A stretch of 57,211 bases of DNA from Actinacidiphila oryziradicis (GTDB lineage Bacteria; Actinomycetota; Actinomycetes; Streptomycetales; Streptomycetaceae). The position numbers and the translations under genes are program-made. Shown here in pieces: positions 1-7,956 of this stretch (its first letter is position 1; each line of letters begins with the position of its first letter). Where the stretch lies: the NCBI RefSeq assembly GCF_005047355.1, contig NZ_SUMC01000053.1:1-57211 (forward strand). Reading direction: 5' to 3'. The notes under the pieces were generated by a model, which searched no databases, was not told the origin of the DNA, and saw nothing but the letters and a program-made list of their open reading frames with translations.

Positions 1-65
1 GTTGTCGTCGGTCGACGACGCTCCGCGTCGCCTCCTCCCCCAGCTACCGCTGGGAGGTGCCCCCA
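1..65. repeat. Dispersed repeat, fragment related to the 43.8-kb MITE-like element
   Basis: The first 20 bases (gttgtcgtcggtcgacgacg) and the block at 35-65 (ctcccccagc, then a short stem, then gggaggtgccccca) closely resemble the interior of the inverted-repeat element at 43754-43986. No terminal inverted repeat is visible here, so this is a partial or decayed copy, or the window starts inside it. It lies downstream of the BMP lipoprotein gene and codes for nothing I can support. Confidence 0.6.
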
Positions 66-107
66 CCTCCGCCTTGCCAGACTCGGCCCTCGACCCGCTC
101 CTTAACC

Positions 108-134
108 CGCCCCACCTATTCGCGCGGCCTCTAA
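108..134 (+). repeat. 27-bp dispersed repeat, copy 1 of 3
   Basis: The unit begins cgccccacctattcgcgc and ends ggcctctaa. It is identical at 39568-39594, and most of it recurs inverted at 37788-37812. All three copies sit between genes. The function is unknown; it looks like a Streptomyces intergenic repeat. Confidence 0.75.
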
Positions 135-186
135 GCCGAAGCCTTCCCCGCCGAGCCCCGCGACCTGTGCCGTTATGTCTCCGGTG

Positions 187-1215
187 TCAGAGAGTGCTCT
201 TCACCGTGATGGTGCCATTCGCGATCTTCGTGGTCGCGGCGTCGATCTGCGACTTGATGTCGTCGATGAAGCCGCCCGAGGTGGAGAGGCCCACGCCGTC
301 CTTCTTGAGCGAGTACACCTGGGTGCCGGTCAGCGGCTTCTTGTCCTTGACGCTCTTGATCAGGTCGTAGACGCCGACGTTGACGTGCTTGAGCACCGAG
401 GTCAGGATCGAGGCCTTGTACTTGGCCAGACCCGGGTCCGCGTACTGGTCGGAGTCGACGCCGATCGCCCAGGCGCCCTTCTTGGCACTGATGGCCTCGA
501 TCGAGCCGTTGCCGGAGGAGCCGGCCGCGGTGTAGATCACGTCGATGCCGCTGTCGAGCATGCCCTGGGCCTTGCCCTTGGCCGACGCGGGGTCGTTGAA
601 GCCCTTGTCACTGCTCGCGTACAGGTACTGCGAGGTCACCTTCACCTTGGGGTTGGTGTCGGTCACACCCTGCTGGAAGCCCGCCTGGAACTTCTGGATC
701 AGGGGGATGTTCACACCGCCGATGAAGCCGACCTTGTTGGTCTTGGTCTTCAGCGCCGCCGCGACACCGGCCAGGTAGGAGCCCTGCTCCTCGGTGAAGA
801 CGATGCTGTCGACGTTCTTGGCCGTGACGACCGAGTCGACTATGCCGAAGGACGTCTTCGGGTACTTCTTCGCGATCGCGGTGACCGCGTTGCCGTAGTT
901 GAAGCCAACGCCGATGACCGGGTTGTAACCCGCCTCCGCGAGCTGGGTGAGCCGCTGCTCGCGGTCGGACTCGGTCTCGTTGTTGTTGGCCGTGAGTTCC
1001 TTGGCCTTGACCCCGAGGTCCTTCTCCGCCTTGACCAGACCCGCCGCGGCAGAGTCGTTGAATGAGTGGTCACCACGGCCGCCGACGTCGTACGCGAGAC
1101 CGACACCTTTGTCACCCTTGGTGTCGCTCGTCGAGCTGCTGCCACACGCGCTGACAGACAGCGAGAGAGCCGCGGAAGCGATGCCCGCGGCGACGATCTT
1201 GGTTACCCGGCGCAA
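187..1215 (-). CDS. BMP-family ABC transporter substrate-binding lipoprotein
   Basis: A 342-aa basic-membrane-protein (Bmp/Med) family solute-binding lipoprotein. Members usually deliver nucleosides to an ABC importer at the outer face of the membrane. A lipoprotein signal peptide ends in the lipobox VSAC, with the lipidated Cys at residue 24. The mature part carries family motifs such as GRGDHSFNDSAAAG (about residues 46-59) and GVDSDQYADPG (about 252-262). The start is TTG at 1215, preceded by AAGGGG about 7 nt upstream. No permease or ATPase gene lies in the window, so partners are presumably beyond the left edge or elsewhere. Substrate is not determinable from sequence; nucleoside is the family default. 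Confidence 0.9.
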   Translation of the reverse strand: MRRVTKIVAAGIASAALSLSVSACGSSSTSDTKGDKGVGLAYDVGGRGDHSFNDSAAAGLVKAEKDLGVKAKELTANNNETESDREQRLTQLAEAGYNPVIGVGFNYGNAVTAIAKKYPKTSFGIVDSVVTAKNVDSIVFTEEQGSYLAGVAAALKTKTNKVGFIGGVNIPLIQKFQAGFQQGVTDTNPKVKVTSQYLYASSDKGFNDPASAKGKAQGMLDSGIDVIYTAAGSSGNGSIEAISAKKGAWAIGVDSDQYADPGLAKYKASILTSVLKHVNVGVYDLIKSVKDKKPLTGTQVYSLKKDGVGLSTSGGFIDDIKSQIDAATTKIANGTITVKSTL

Positions 1216-1343
1216 GAGGGTACCCCTTCAGTTGAAGCGCCCCGTCCGGCGCTGGCTTAAGCCCGGAGCTTAACGCGCGTAGATGTCAGGTGAAGAGGAG
1301 GTGACCACCTGTTATCGGATCGACGCATTTCGACCAGGTAACC

Positions 1344-1382
1344 CGGCAGGTGACCGGGCGCAGACCGCCCGGTCACCTGCCG
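1344..1382 (-). terminator. Rho-independent-type terminator with a perfect 17-bp stem
   Basis: The arms 1344-1360 (cggcaggtgaccgggcg) and 1366-1382 are perfectly complementary around a 5-nt loop (cagac). It lies 36 nt past the stop codon of the amidohydrolase gene on the minus strand, and between that gene and the start of the lipoprotein gene. A T-tract is short or absent, as is usual in Streptomyces. Confidence 0.75.
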
Positions 1383-1417
1383 CGAGAGCACCCGATCGCT
1401 GCACCCGCGCCCATCCG

Positions 1418-2653
1418 TCAGGCCAGCAACGCGGCCGAGGTGAAGAGCTCCACCCCGACCTTGATGGCCCCTTCGTCGACATCGAAGTCACCCTGGTGGA
1501 GGTCCCGGCTGGCCGTGTCGCCGACCGGCCGCACCCCGAGCCGGGCCAAGGCGCCCGGAACCTTCTCCAGATACCAGGAGAAGTCCTCGCCGCCGAGGCT
1601 CTGCTCGGTGTCCTCCACCGTGTGCGCACCGTAGCGGGCGGTCATCGCGTCCCGCAGCAGTTCCGTCGAGACCGACTCATTGACCACCGGCGGCACCCCG
1701 CGGTGATACGTCAGCTCCCACTTCGCCCGGTACATCCCGGCGACCTGGTCGATCACCTCATGCACCAGATCCGGGGCGTCATGCCAGGCGGAGAGCTCCA
1801 GGCAGCGGACCGTGCCCTCCAGCTCCGCGTGCTGCGGGATCACATTCGCCGCCGATCCCGACTGGATCCGGCCCCATACGATCGACAGCCCCGACCTCGG
1901 GTCCGTCCTGCGCGCCAGCACCGCCGGCAGCTCCGTGGCCATCTTCGCGACGGCCATCACCAGGTCCGTCGTCAGATGCGGGCGCGCCGTGTGACCCCCC
2001 GCCCCGTCCAGCGACAGCTCCAGCCGGTCGGCCGCGGAAGTGATCGGCCCCTGCCGCAGCCCGATCCGGCCCACCTCGACCTTCGGGTCGCAGTGCACCG
2101 CCAGAATCCGTCCCACCCCGTCCAGCGCGCCCGCCTTGATCGCGTCCAGCGCACCGCCGGGCATCACCTCTTCCGCCGGCTGGAAGATCAGCCGTACGGG
2201 GCACGGCAGCTGCCCCTGCTGCTCCAGCTCCGCCAGTACGAGGCCGGCGCCCAGCACGGTGGTCGTATGCACGTCATGGCCGCACGCGTGCGCCATCCCG
2301 GGGACCGTCGAGCGGTAGTCGACACGCTTCATGTCCTGGATCGGCAGCGCGTCCAGATCCGCCCGCAGCGCCAAACGTGGGCGGGAGGGGTCGGTGGCTC
2401 CGATGTCACAGATGATCCCGGTGCCGCCCGGCAGCACATGCGGGCACAGCCCCGCCTGCTCCAAACGGGCCTTGACGGCAGCGGTGGTACGGAATTCCTG
2501 GCGGCCCGGCTCCGGGTGCATATGCAGGTCCCGGCGGAGCGCCACGAGCTCGGCGCGTAGCCGCTCGGGCAGCAGGCCAGGAGCCTCGGCGGGGTCGGAA
2601 GGATCGAAGGGATCGGATGGTGAGTCGGTCACCTCCGTAAGCGTAGACCTCAT
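1418..2653 (-). CDS. M20 family metallo-amidohydrolase
   Basis: A 411-aa M20D-type amidohydrolase, a di-metal enzyme that hydrolyses N-acyl or amide bonds of amino-acid conjugates. Visible motifs are the metal-binding HACGHDVHTT (about residue 120), the catalytic-glutamate region FQPAEEVMPGG, a dimerisation (lid) domain in the middle, and the C-terminal GGEDFSWYLE. Length is normal for the family. I start it at ATG 2653 because the minus strand has AGGAG 5 nt upstream (CAGGAGCACAG then ATG); the frame stays open to 2764 but lacks a comparable binding site there. The first ~20 residues are Asp/Pro-rich and probably disordered. The physiological substrate cannot be assigned. Confidence 0.9.
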   Translation of the reverse strand: MRSTLTEVTDSPSDPFDPSDPAEAPGLLPERLRAELVALRRDLHMHPEPGRQEFRTTAAVKARLEQAGLCPHVLPGGTGIICDIGATDPSRPRLALRADLDALPIQDMKRVDYRSTVPGMAHACGHDVHTTTVLGAGLVLAELEQQGQLPCPVRLIFQPAEEVMPGGALDAIKAGALDGVGRILAVHCDPKVEVGRIGLRQGPITSAADRLELSLDGAGGHTARPHLTTDLVMAVAKMATELPAVLARRTDPRSGLSIVWGRIQSGSAANVIPQHAELEGTVRCLELSAWHDAPDLVHEVIDQVAGMYRAKWELTYHRGVPPVVNESVSTELLRDAMTARYGAHTVEDTEQSLGGEDFSWYLEKVPGALARLGVRPVGDTASRDLHQGDFDVDEGAIKVGVELFTSAALLA

Positions 2654-2764
2654 CTGTGCTCCTGATTCGGGGATCGTGTAAATTCCTGCCCCACCGTCGG
2701 CGTAGGAAACTCCCGCCATGGGTATCAAACGGGGTTTGGCCTCAGCAATTCCATACTGGCTCAC

Positions 2765-3106
2765 CCCATCCCGCCCCGCGAGGCGGCTTCACTCGGTCGC
2801 CGCACGCCTGCGGCGCTTCCCTCTGACCCTCCCCCAGCTACCGCTGGGAGGTGCCCCCACCTTCCCGAAACCGGAGCGCTGCCCCGGACCCCGGTCCTTC
2901 CGGTGCGCGCCGGTGGCCGCGCCCGTCCGGCGTTTGAGGACTGGGGGTCCCTCCCACGCCCGCCAGGGCGTAGAGAACGGGTCTCGGGCGGAGAGGAAAG
3001 CGCCGCAGGCGACGTCTGCCACGTCCTGGGGCCCTGGCGGGGTGGGCCGGGACCGGGTCATGCAGGTGTGGGTCGATCGTACGCCCCCGCGGGAACGCGC
3101 CGCGGC
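2765..3106. other. Intergenic stretch with dispersed repeats, no gene
   Basis: No credible coding region. It holds one copy of the ctcccccagc...gggaggtgccccca hairpin repeat at 2829-2859 and one copy of the gcccgtccggcgtttgagga repeat at 2921-2940. Both repeat families recur elsewhere in the window, mainly at 23.4-24.4 kb. ORFs drawn across this interval have repeat-derived low-complexity translations. Confidence 0.6.
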
Positions 3107-4204
3107 TCAGCCCGTCACCGAGGCGACCCCGTGCCGATCACGGGCAGTACCGGTTATGCCGGAGAGGAAACCCTGGGCGCGGGGGGAGGCGTTGGCGGTG
3201 AGCCAGGCGGGGTCGATGTCGCAGACCGTGATCTTGATGCCGGTGCCTTCGAGGGCGAGGGGCAGGGTGTGGACGACGGTGGAGGGGAAGCTGACGATCG
3301 TATGGCCGGTGGGGCCACGACGGGCGACGAGCTCCAAAGGCAGGTCGGGGCGGACGATCTCCAGGCCGGTGGCGGCGGAGAGGAGGCGGAGCTTGTCGGG
3401 GCTTTCGCGGCGGTGCGCGAAGTAGCGGAGGGCGCCGTGAGCGTGGGTGAGAGCAGTGACGGCGGTCAGATAGCTGTCGGGGTCCACCACGCCGGTCTCG
3501 ACGAGGGAGGTGCCGACGATGTCGGTGCCGGCGGAGACGCTGGGCGGGCCGAAACGGGCCCGGGTCCAGGTGAAGCGGTTGGCGCGCAGGGCCATGCCGG
3601 GGGGCGGGGTGGCCGGCATCGAGCTGAAGAGCTCGATCTCGCGACCGTGCCCCGGGGTGAGGCCGCGGCGGGCGGCGGAGGCGAAGACGCCGAAGGCGGC
3701 GTCGGCGGCCGAGCGGTGCCCGGAGCGGTGCCAGCGGACCAGGCGGTCGCCGCGGGTGAGGAGTTCGGTGAACTCCATGGTCGCTGTGCCGTCGTCGACG
3801 ACGGTGATCTCCCGGGCCCGCGAGAGCGGCAGCAGCACCTGCACCAGGCGCGAGAAGGGGTCACCGAGGACGATCCGCCGGGCGCGGCGCAGCTCGGGGG
3901 TGAGCTTCGCGGCGATCCTGGGGAGCGCGGAGCGCGAGGCCCGGGGCTCGCACCAGCGGACTGTGTGGCCCTCGTCCATGGCGAGTTCGGTCATCCGCCG
4001 CAGCTGGCCGCGGCTCATGACGTCCTTCGGGGCCAGTACGACGATGACGAGCGTCCGCGCTGCCGTCCCGCCGGCCTCACCGCGTCCGGGTTCCGGGGTT
4101 CCGGGGCGCGGTGAGGGCACGGCAGGGGGATGGATGTGCGCCCACTCCAGCACGTTGAGCAGCTGAACAGGGCTCTCGACAAGTGCCAGAGTGGTATCGC
4201 TCAT
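3107..4204 (-). CDS. Putative GT52/polysialyltransferase-like glycosyltransferase
   Basis: A 365-aa protein, the last gene of the minus-strand glycopolymer operon, starting 3 nt after the neuB stop. The N-terminus LALVESPVQLLNVLEWA resembles the opening strand of GT52 and polysialyltransferase-like GT-B enzymes. VVDDGTATMEF (about residue 138) matches the acidic D/E-D/E-G motif of bacterial sialyltransferases. FAHRRES (about 263) sits where an HP-type motif is expected, and FPSTVVHTLP (about 310) resembles the Ser-rich nucleotide-binding motif. A Pro/Gly-rich insertion lies at residues 27-48. Context suggests transfer of a CMP-activated nonulosonic acid onto the polymer. The family call is by motif only; the HP motif is HR here, so a divergent or regulatory member is possible. 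Confidence 0.6.
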   Translation of the reverse strand: MSDTTLALVESPVQLLNVLEWAHIHPPAVPSPRPGTPEPGRGEAGGTAARTLVIVVLAPKDVMSRGQLRRMTELAMDEGHTVRWCEPRASRSALPRIAAKLTPELRRARRIVLGDPFSRLVQVLLPLSRAREITVVDDGTATMEFTELLTRGDRLVRWHRSGHRSAADAAFGVFASAARRGLTPGHGREIELFSSMPATPPPGMALRANRFTWTRARFGPPSVSAGTDIVGTSLVETGVVDPDSYLTAVTALTHAHGALRYFAHRRESPDKLRLLSAATGLEIVRPDLPLELVARRGPTGHTIVSFPSTVVHTLPLALEGTGIKITVCDIDPAWLTANASPRAQGFLSGITGTARDRHGVASVTG

Positions 4205-4207
4205 GCG

Positions 4208-5152
4208 TCAGGCCGTCACGGTCTCGCGGTCTGCGGCGGCGGCCTCTGCCTCGGCGATGACGCCGGGGACGCGGCGGAGCTTCTTCATGGGGCCCAGTTC
4301 GCCGTCGTAGACCTTCTTGACGCCGTCACCGAGGGCCTGCTCGATGATGCGGATGTCGCGCACCAGGCGGTCCAGGCCCTGGGGCTCGACGGAGGCGGCC
4401 TGGTCGGAGCCCCAGTTGGCGCGGTCGAGGGTGATGTGGCGCTCGACGAAGACGGCGCCGAGGGCGACGGCGGCCAGCGTGGTCTGGAGGCCGATCTCGT
4501 GGCCGGAGTAGCCGACGGGCACGTTCGGGAACTCGTTCTGCAGGGTGTTGACCATGCGGAGGTTGAGCTCTTCGTGCTTCGCGGGGTACGTGGACGTGGC
4601 GTGGCAGAGGATGATGTTCTCGCTGCCGAGCACCTCCACCGCGTGCCGGATCTGCTTCGGGGTGGACATGCCGGTGGAGAGGATGACGGTCTTGCCGGTG
4701 TCACGCAGGGCGCGCAGCAGCTCGTCGTCGGTCAGTGAGGCCGAGGCGACCTTGTGGACCTTGATGTTGTCGAACTTCTCCAGGAAGGCGACGGACGGGA
4801 CGTCCCACGGGGAGGCGAACCAGTCGATGCCCTTCTTGGTGCAGTACTCGTCGATGGCGCGGTAGCCGTCCTCGCCGAACTCCACCCGGTGGCGGTAGTC
4901 GATGTAGGTCATCCGGCCCCAGGGGGTGTCGCGCTCTATGTCCCACTGGTCGCGCGGGGTGCAGATCTCCGGCGTGCGCTTCTGGAACTTGACCGCGTCG
5001 CAGCCTGCCTCGACGGCGGCGTCGATGAGGGCGAAGGCATCCTCGAGGCTGCCGTTGTGGTTGATGCCGATCTCGCCGGTGACGTAGACAGGCTGTCCGG
5101 TGCCGACGAGGCGGTCGCCGATCGGGCGGATGCGGGCGTTGTTGTTGGTCAC
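4208..5152 (-). CDS. neuB: NeuB-family nonulosonic acid synthase lacking the SAF domain
   Basis: A 314-aa sialic-acid-synthase-family enzyme that condenses phosphoenolpyruvate with a hexose to give a nine-carbon ulosonic acid. TIM-barrel motifs are clear: GEIGINHNGS (about 27), DAVKFQKRTPE (52), SGHEIG (about 219) and VERHITLDR (about 239). The start is GTG 5152, overlapping the neuA stop (GTGA), so the two are translationally coupled; longer reading frames upstream are inside neuA. The protein ends just after the barrel (GPMKKLRRVPG) and has no C-terminal antifreeze-like SAF domain, which adds about 60 residues in Neu5Ac synthases and contacts the N-acetyl group. With the fused phosphatase next door this favours a Kdn-type product; that is inference. 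Confidence 0.88.
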   Translation of the reverse strand: MTNNNARIRPIGDRLVGTGQPVYVTGEIGINHNGSLEDAFALIDAAVEAGCDAVKFQKRTPEICTPRDQWDIERDTPWGRMTYIDYRHRVEFGEDGYRAIDEYCTKKGIDWFASPWDVPSVAFLEKFDNIKVHKVASASLTDDELLRALRDTGKTVILSTGMSTPKQIRHAVEVLGSENIILCHATSTYPAKHEELNLRMVNTLQNEFPNVPVGYSGHEIGLQTTLAAVALGAVFVERHITLDRANWGSDQAASVEPQGLDRLVRDIRIIEQALGDGVKKVYDGELGPMKKLRRVPGVIAEAEAAAADRETVTA

Positions 5153-6393
5153 TGGGAGAGGTCCCTTCGGGAAAGTGCGGGGCCGAGAATCCACGAGGCG
5201 ATCTCGCGGATCGCTCCGTGCCCGCCGGGCGTTGCGGTGATGGAGCGGGCCGAGGCCCGCACTACGTCGTGCGCGTTGGCGACGGCTGTGGGCCAGCCGA
5301 CGAGCTCGAAGCAGGGCAGGTCGTTGACGTCGTTGCCGACGTAGAGGACCCGCTCGGGCGTGATGCCCTGTTCCTCGCACCATTGCTTGAGCGCGAGGTC
5401 TTTTCGGTCGATGCCGTGGAGTACGGGGACGCGCAGTTTGCGGGCCCGTGCGGCGACGACCGGGTTGGTCTCCGTGGAGAGGATGAGGACGGGCAGGCCG
5501 GCGCTGCGCAGGGCGGCGATGCCGAGCCCGTCGCCGCGGTGGACCGCGACGGTTTCCTTGCCTTCGGAGTCGACCAGCACCGTGTCGTCGGTCTGGGTGC
5601 CGTCGAAATCGAGTACGACCGCGTCGATGTCGTCGAGGGTCGGGAGGGCGCCGGCCCGGTCGGCGTCGTAGATCGGGGCGAGGGCGCGGGCGCGGATCAT
5701 GTCACCGGGCTCGTCGATTTCCAGGACGCGCGCGGGGTCGGTCTTCACCAGCACGGTGCGGCCGAAGAAGCGGTGCCGCCGGTCGCGGAAGCCGTCGGCG
5801 CGCATGGCGTAGGCGGTGCCGGTCTCCATGAACTCCTGGGGGCGGTCCTGGCGGCGCGGGCGGCCGGCCTTGTCGTGGTTGACACCGAAGGCGCCGGACG
5901 CGCTGCGCGCGGCAAGTGGGCCTGGTGCGTCAGGCGCCGCGTCCGTGTCCTCCCGCCATACGAAGCCGTGGAAGGGCGCGACGGTGTGGGCGGTGTCCGC
6001 GCCGCCGGATATGACGGCCTCGGCGACCCCGTCGATCTCCTCGCTGGTGATGAAGGGGCTGGTGCACTGCACAAGCAGGACGATGTCCACGGGCGCGCCG
6101 CCGTGTGCGGCCTCGTGGGCGTCCATCGCGTGCAGGACGGCAGCTTCGCTGGTCGCGGTGTCGCCCGCGATGTCGGCGGGGCGCAGTACGACCTCGGCGC
6201 CGGCGGAGCGGGCGACCTCGGCGATCGAGGGGTCGTCGGTCGATACGACGACGTGGGTGACGTGCCCCGCCGCCACGCATTCGCGGACGGCGCGGGCGAC
6301 CAGCGGGATACCCCCGACCGGTGCCAGGTTCTTTCCGGGCACGCCCTTGGAGCCCCCGCGGGCGGGGATGACGGCCAGAACGGTCTCGCTCAC
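5149..6393 (-). CDS. neuA: CMP-nonulosonate cytidylyltransferase fused to KdsC-type HAD phosphatase
   Basis: A 414-aa bifunctional protein. Residues 1-235 are an acylneuraminate cytidylyltransferase: the nucleotide-binding loop IPARGGSKGVPGKN (9-22), a STDDPSIAEVA segment (about 54) and LVQCTSPF (about 107). From about residue 252, AVVLDFDGTQTDD is the HAD nucleophile motif of KdsC-type phosphatases, followed by VHRGDGLGI, LSTETN and YVGNDVNDLPC. The first half would activate the sugar with CTP; the second could remove a 9-phosphate. Start is GTG 6393 (GTGAGCGAG); reading frames further upstream belong to other genes. It overlaps neuB by 4 nt and follows the DUF6716 gene by 41 nt. Confidence 0.9.
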   Translation of the reverse strand: MSETVLAVIPARGGSKGVPGKNLAPVGGIPLVARAVRECVAAGHVTHVVVSTDDPSIAEVARSAGAEVVLRPADIAGDTATSEAAVLHAMDAHEAAHGGAPVDIVLLVQCTSPFITSEEIDGVAEAVISGGADTAHTVAPFHGFVWREDTDAAPDAPGPLAARSASGAFGVNHDKAGRPRRQDRPQEFMETGTAYAMRADGFRDRRHRFFGRTVLVKTDPARVLEIDEPGDMIRARALAPIYDADRAGALPTLDDIDAVVLDFDGTQTDDTVLVDSEGKETVAVHRGDGLGIAALRSAGLPVLILSTETNPVVAARARKLRVPVLHGIDRKDLALKQWCEEQGITPERVLYVGNDVNDLPCFELVGWPTAVANAHDVVRASARSITATPGGHGAIREIASWILGPALSRRDLSQ

Positions 6394-6434
6394 GAGTTCG
6401 GGTGCTCCTGTCGATTCAACAGTGTCGGCGCCGG

Positions 6435-7769
6435 TCACAGCTGGCCCCAGCGGCGGATCACGGGCGCGACGCGCTGTACGCCCTGGCGGTAGGCGGTTCG
6501 GGCGGCGTTGCGGGCGAGGTCGCGGGTGGCGCGGCGCATGCGGCTCGGCTCTGCGGCGGCGTCCGGGGTGCCGCCGATCGGCTCGCCCTTGGGGTCGAGG
6601 CCGTGCCGGGCCAGGACCCCGGGGAGGTAGCCGGAGGCGGTGACGGGTGTGTAGTACGGGGCCAGCGGCGGCAGTCCGCCGTCGGCGGCGCGGCCGGTGA
6701 GGGCCGAGACCCTGTCCCGTACGGCCCCGAAGGGGTTCTCGGCGGCGACGCCGTGGGCGCGCAGCCACGCGGGGTCGGCGCGGGGGACCTGGCCGGCGTC
6801 GATCTGGTCCCAGGACGCGAGGGCGCCGGAGCCGAGGAAGTGGTGGTTGCCCAGGGTTTCGCGGATGCCGAGGTCGGTGAGGACCGCTGTGGGTATGGAG
6901 CGGTGCATCGACTCCAGGGCGGCGGTGGAGGAGACGGTCACCAGAAGGTCGGTGCGGTCCAGGACCTCGCCCATGTTCCCGTAGACCAGCCGCAGATTGG
7001 CGGGCGGGTCGAGCTTGGCGGCCAGCTTCTGGTAGGGCTGTTCCTCGATGTGCGTGGTGTGCTCGCCGGGCTTGCTGCGGAGCTTGACCAGGACCTCGCG
7101 GTCCGGGTGGAACCGGGCGTGGTCGATGGCGCGGCGCAGCAGATAGGTGCGGTCCTTGCGGTTGTCCGGTACGGAGGGCTGTACGGCGAAGACGACCGTG
7201 AACGGGCGGCCGGGATCGGCCTCGTAGCTCCTGCCGTCGTCCAGGAAGGGCAGCGCGGTCTCGGTGATCGCGGCGGTGTCGGCGCCGACACCCGCGTAGA
7301 CCGCGCGGAAGCGCTCCGCGTCGTGTGCGCTGTTGGCCAGGACGATGTCCGCGCCGTGCCGGAGCAGCAGACCGTCGGCGAGCTTCTCGTACACGACCCC
7401 CACGTAGCCGGTGAGTACCACCGGGCGGTGGGCGGTGCCCTGCCACGCGCGTCCCAGGCCGTGCAGCATGGCCTGGACGGTGCCGCCGACGCAGGAGAGG
7501 ATGACCAGGTCAGCGCTCTCGCGGTGGTTCTCGGCGGGGCCCTTCATCTCGGCCAGGAATTCAGGAACCGTGACCTCCCGCATTGAGGCGGCCGGTATGC
7601 CGACCTCCTCGATCTGGCGGGTGGTCGGGGTGGCGCGGCCCCGGAGCAGCCGGGCGTCGAGGCGGGCCTCGGGGGCAATACGAAGAGCCGTCAGAGCACC
7701 CCATTTCCAACGGGTGTCCGAATCGGCTAGAACTGTGACCCGGGTGGGGCCGGTGGTACTTACTGGCAC
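6435..7769 (-). CDS. DUF6716-type putative glycosyltransferase
   Basis: A 444-aa protein, first gene of the minus-strand glycopolymer operon. VTVLADSDTRWKWGALTA at the N-terminus is typical of the Streptomyces DUF6716/polysialyltransferase-like proteins encoded beside neuA and neuB. A GT-B fold is suggested by CVGGTVQAMLHG (about residue 95), VFAVQPSVP (about 196), a KLRSKPGEHTTH segment in place of the HP motif, and TVSSTAALESMHR (about 282), a Ser-rich loop expected to hold the nucleotide. Start is taken as GTG 7769; no strong Shine-Dalgarno is visible, so a leaderless start or slightly different codon is possible. Likely a polymerising or branching transferase of the cell-wall glycopolymer, by context. 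Confidence 0.72.
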   Translation of the reverse strand: MPVSTTGPTRVTVLADSDTRWKWGALTALRIAPEARLDARLLRGRATPTTRQIEEVGIPAASMREVTVPEFLAEMKGPAENHRESADLVILSCVGGTVQAMLHGLGRAWQGTAHRPVVLTGYVGVVYEKLADGLLLRHGADIVLANSAHDAERFRAVYAGVGADTAAITETALPFLDDGRSYEADPGRPFTVVFAVQPSVPDNRKDRTYLLRRAIDHARFHPDREVLVKLRSKPGEHTTHIEEQPYQKLAAKLDPPANLRLVYGNMGEVLDRTDLLVTVSSTAALESMHRSIPTAVLTDLGIRETLGNHHFLGSGALASWDQIDAGQVPRADPAWLRAHGVAAENPFGAVRDRVSALTGRAADGGLPPLAPYYTPVTASGYLPGVLARHGLDPKGEPIGGTPDAAAEPSRMRRATRDLARNAARTAYRQGVQRVAPVIRRWGQL

Positions 7770-7956
7770 GTCCTGGACGTTAGAAATCCATTGCGAGCGG
7801 GCGGGCAACATAAAGGAAACGGTGGGTAAACACTGCATCACCGAATCATCAGACAATCTTGATGAACGGCTGGTTCATGGGCTCAACATGTTCCGTTCAC
7901 TCAGATGTACCTACCGCGTCAACCGGAATGCCTTGTCTGCTCATACGATCCAGTGC
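7770..7956. promoter_or_regulatory. Divergent promoter region of the glycopolymer operons with palindromes
   Basis: The only intergenic space between the two divergent operons and relatively AT-rich. It contains the perfect inverted repeat atgaac-ggctg-gttcat at 7862-7878, and a second palindromic core aacatgtt near 7886. Both operons must be driven from here, so these are operator candidates. No sigma consensus can be assigned with confidence. Confidence 0.45.

Noticed and set aside
2..370. Open frame at the left edge
   Set aside because: Made of dispersed repeats followed by antisense of the BMP lipoprotein gene.
5218..7586. Long plus-strand frames opposite neuA and the DUF6716 gene
   Set aside because: Shadows of the real minus-strand genes, with biased composition and no motifs.
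7888..7956. Longer start (ATG 7888) for the GT2 gene
   Set aside because: Adds 23 residues lying in the probable promoter region, before a fold that normally begins at the N-terminus.
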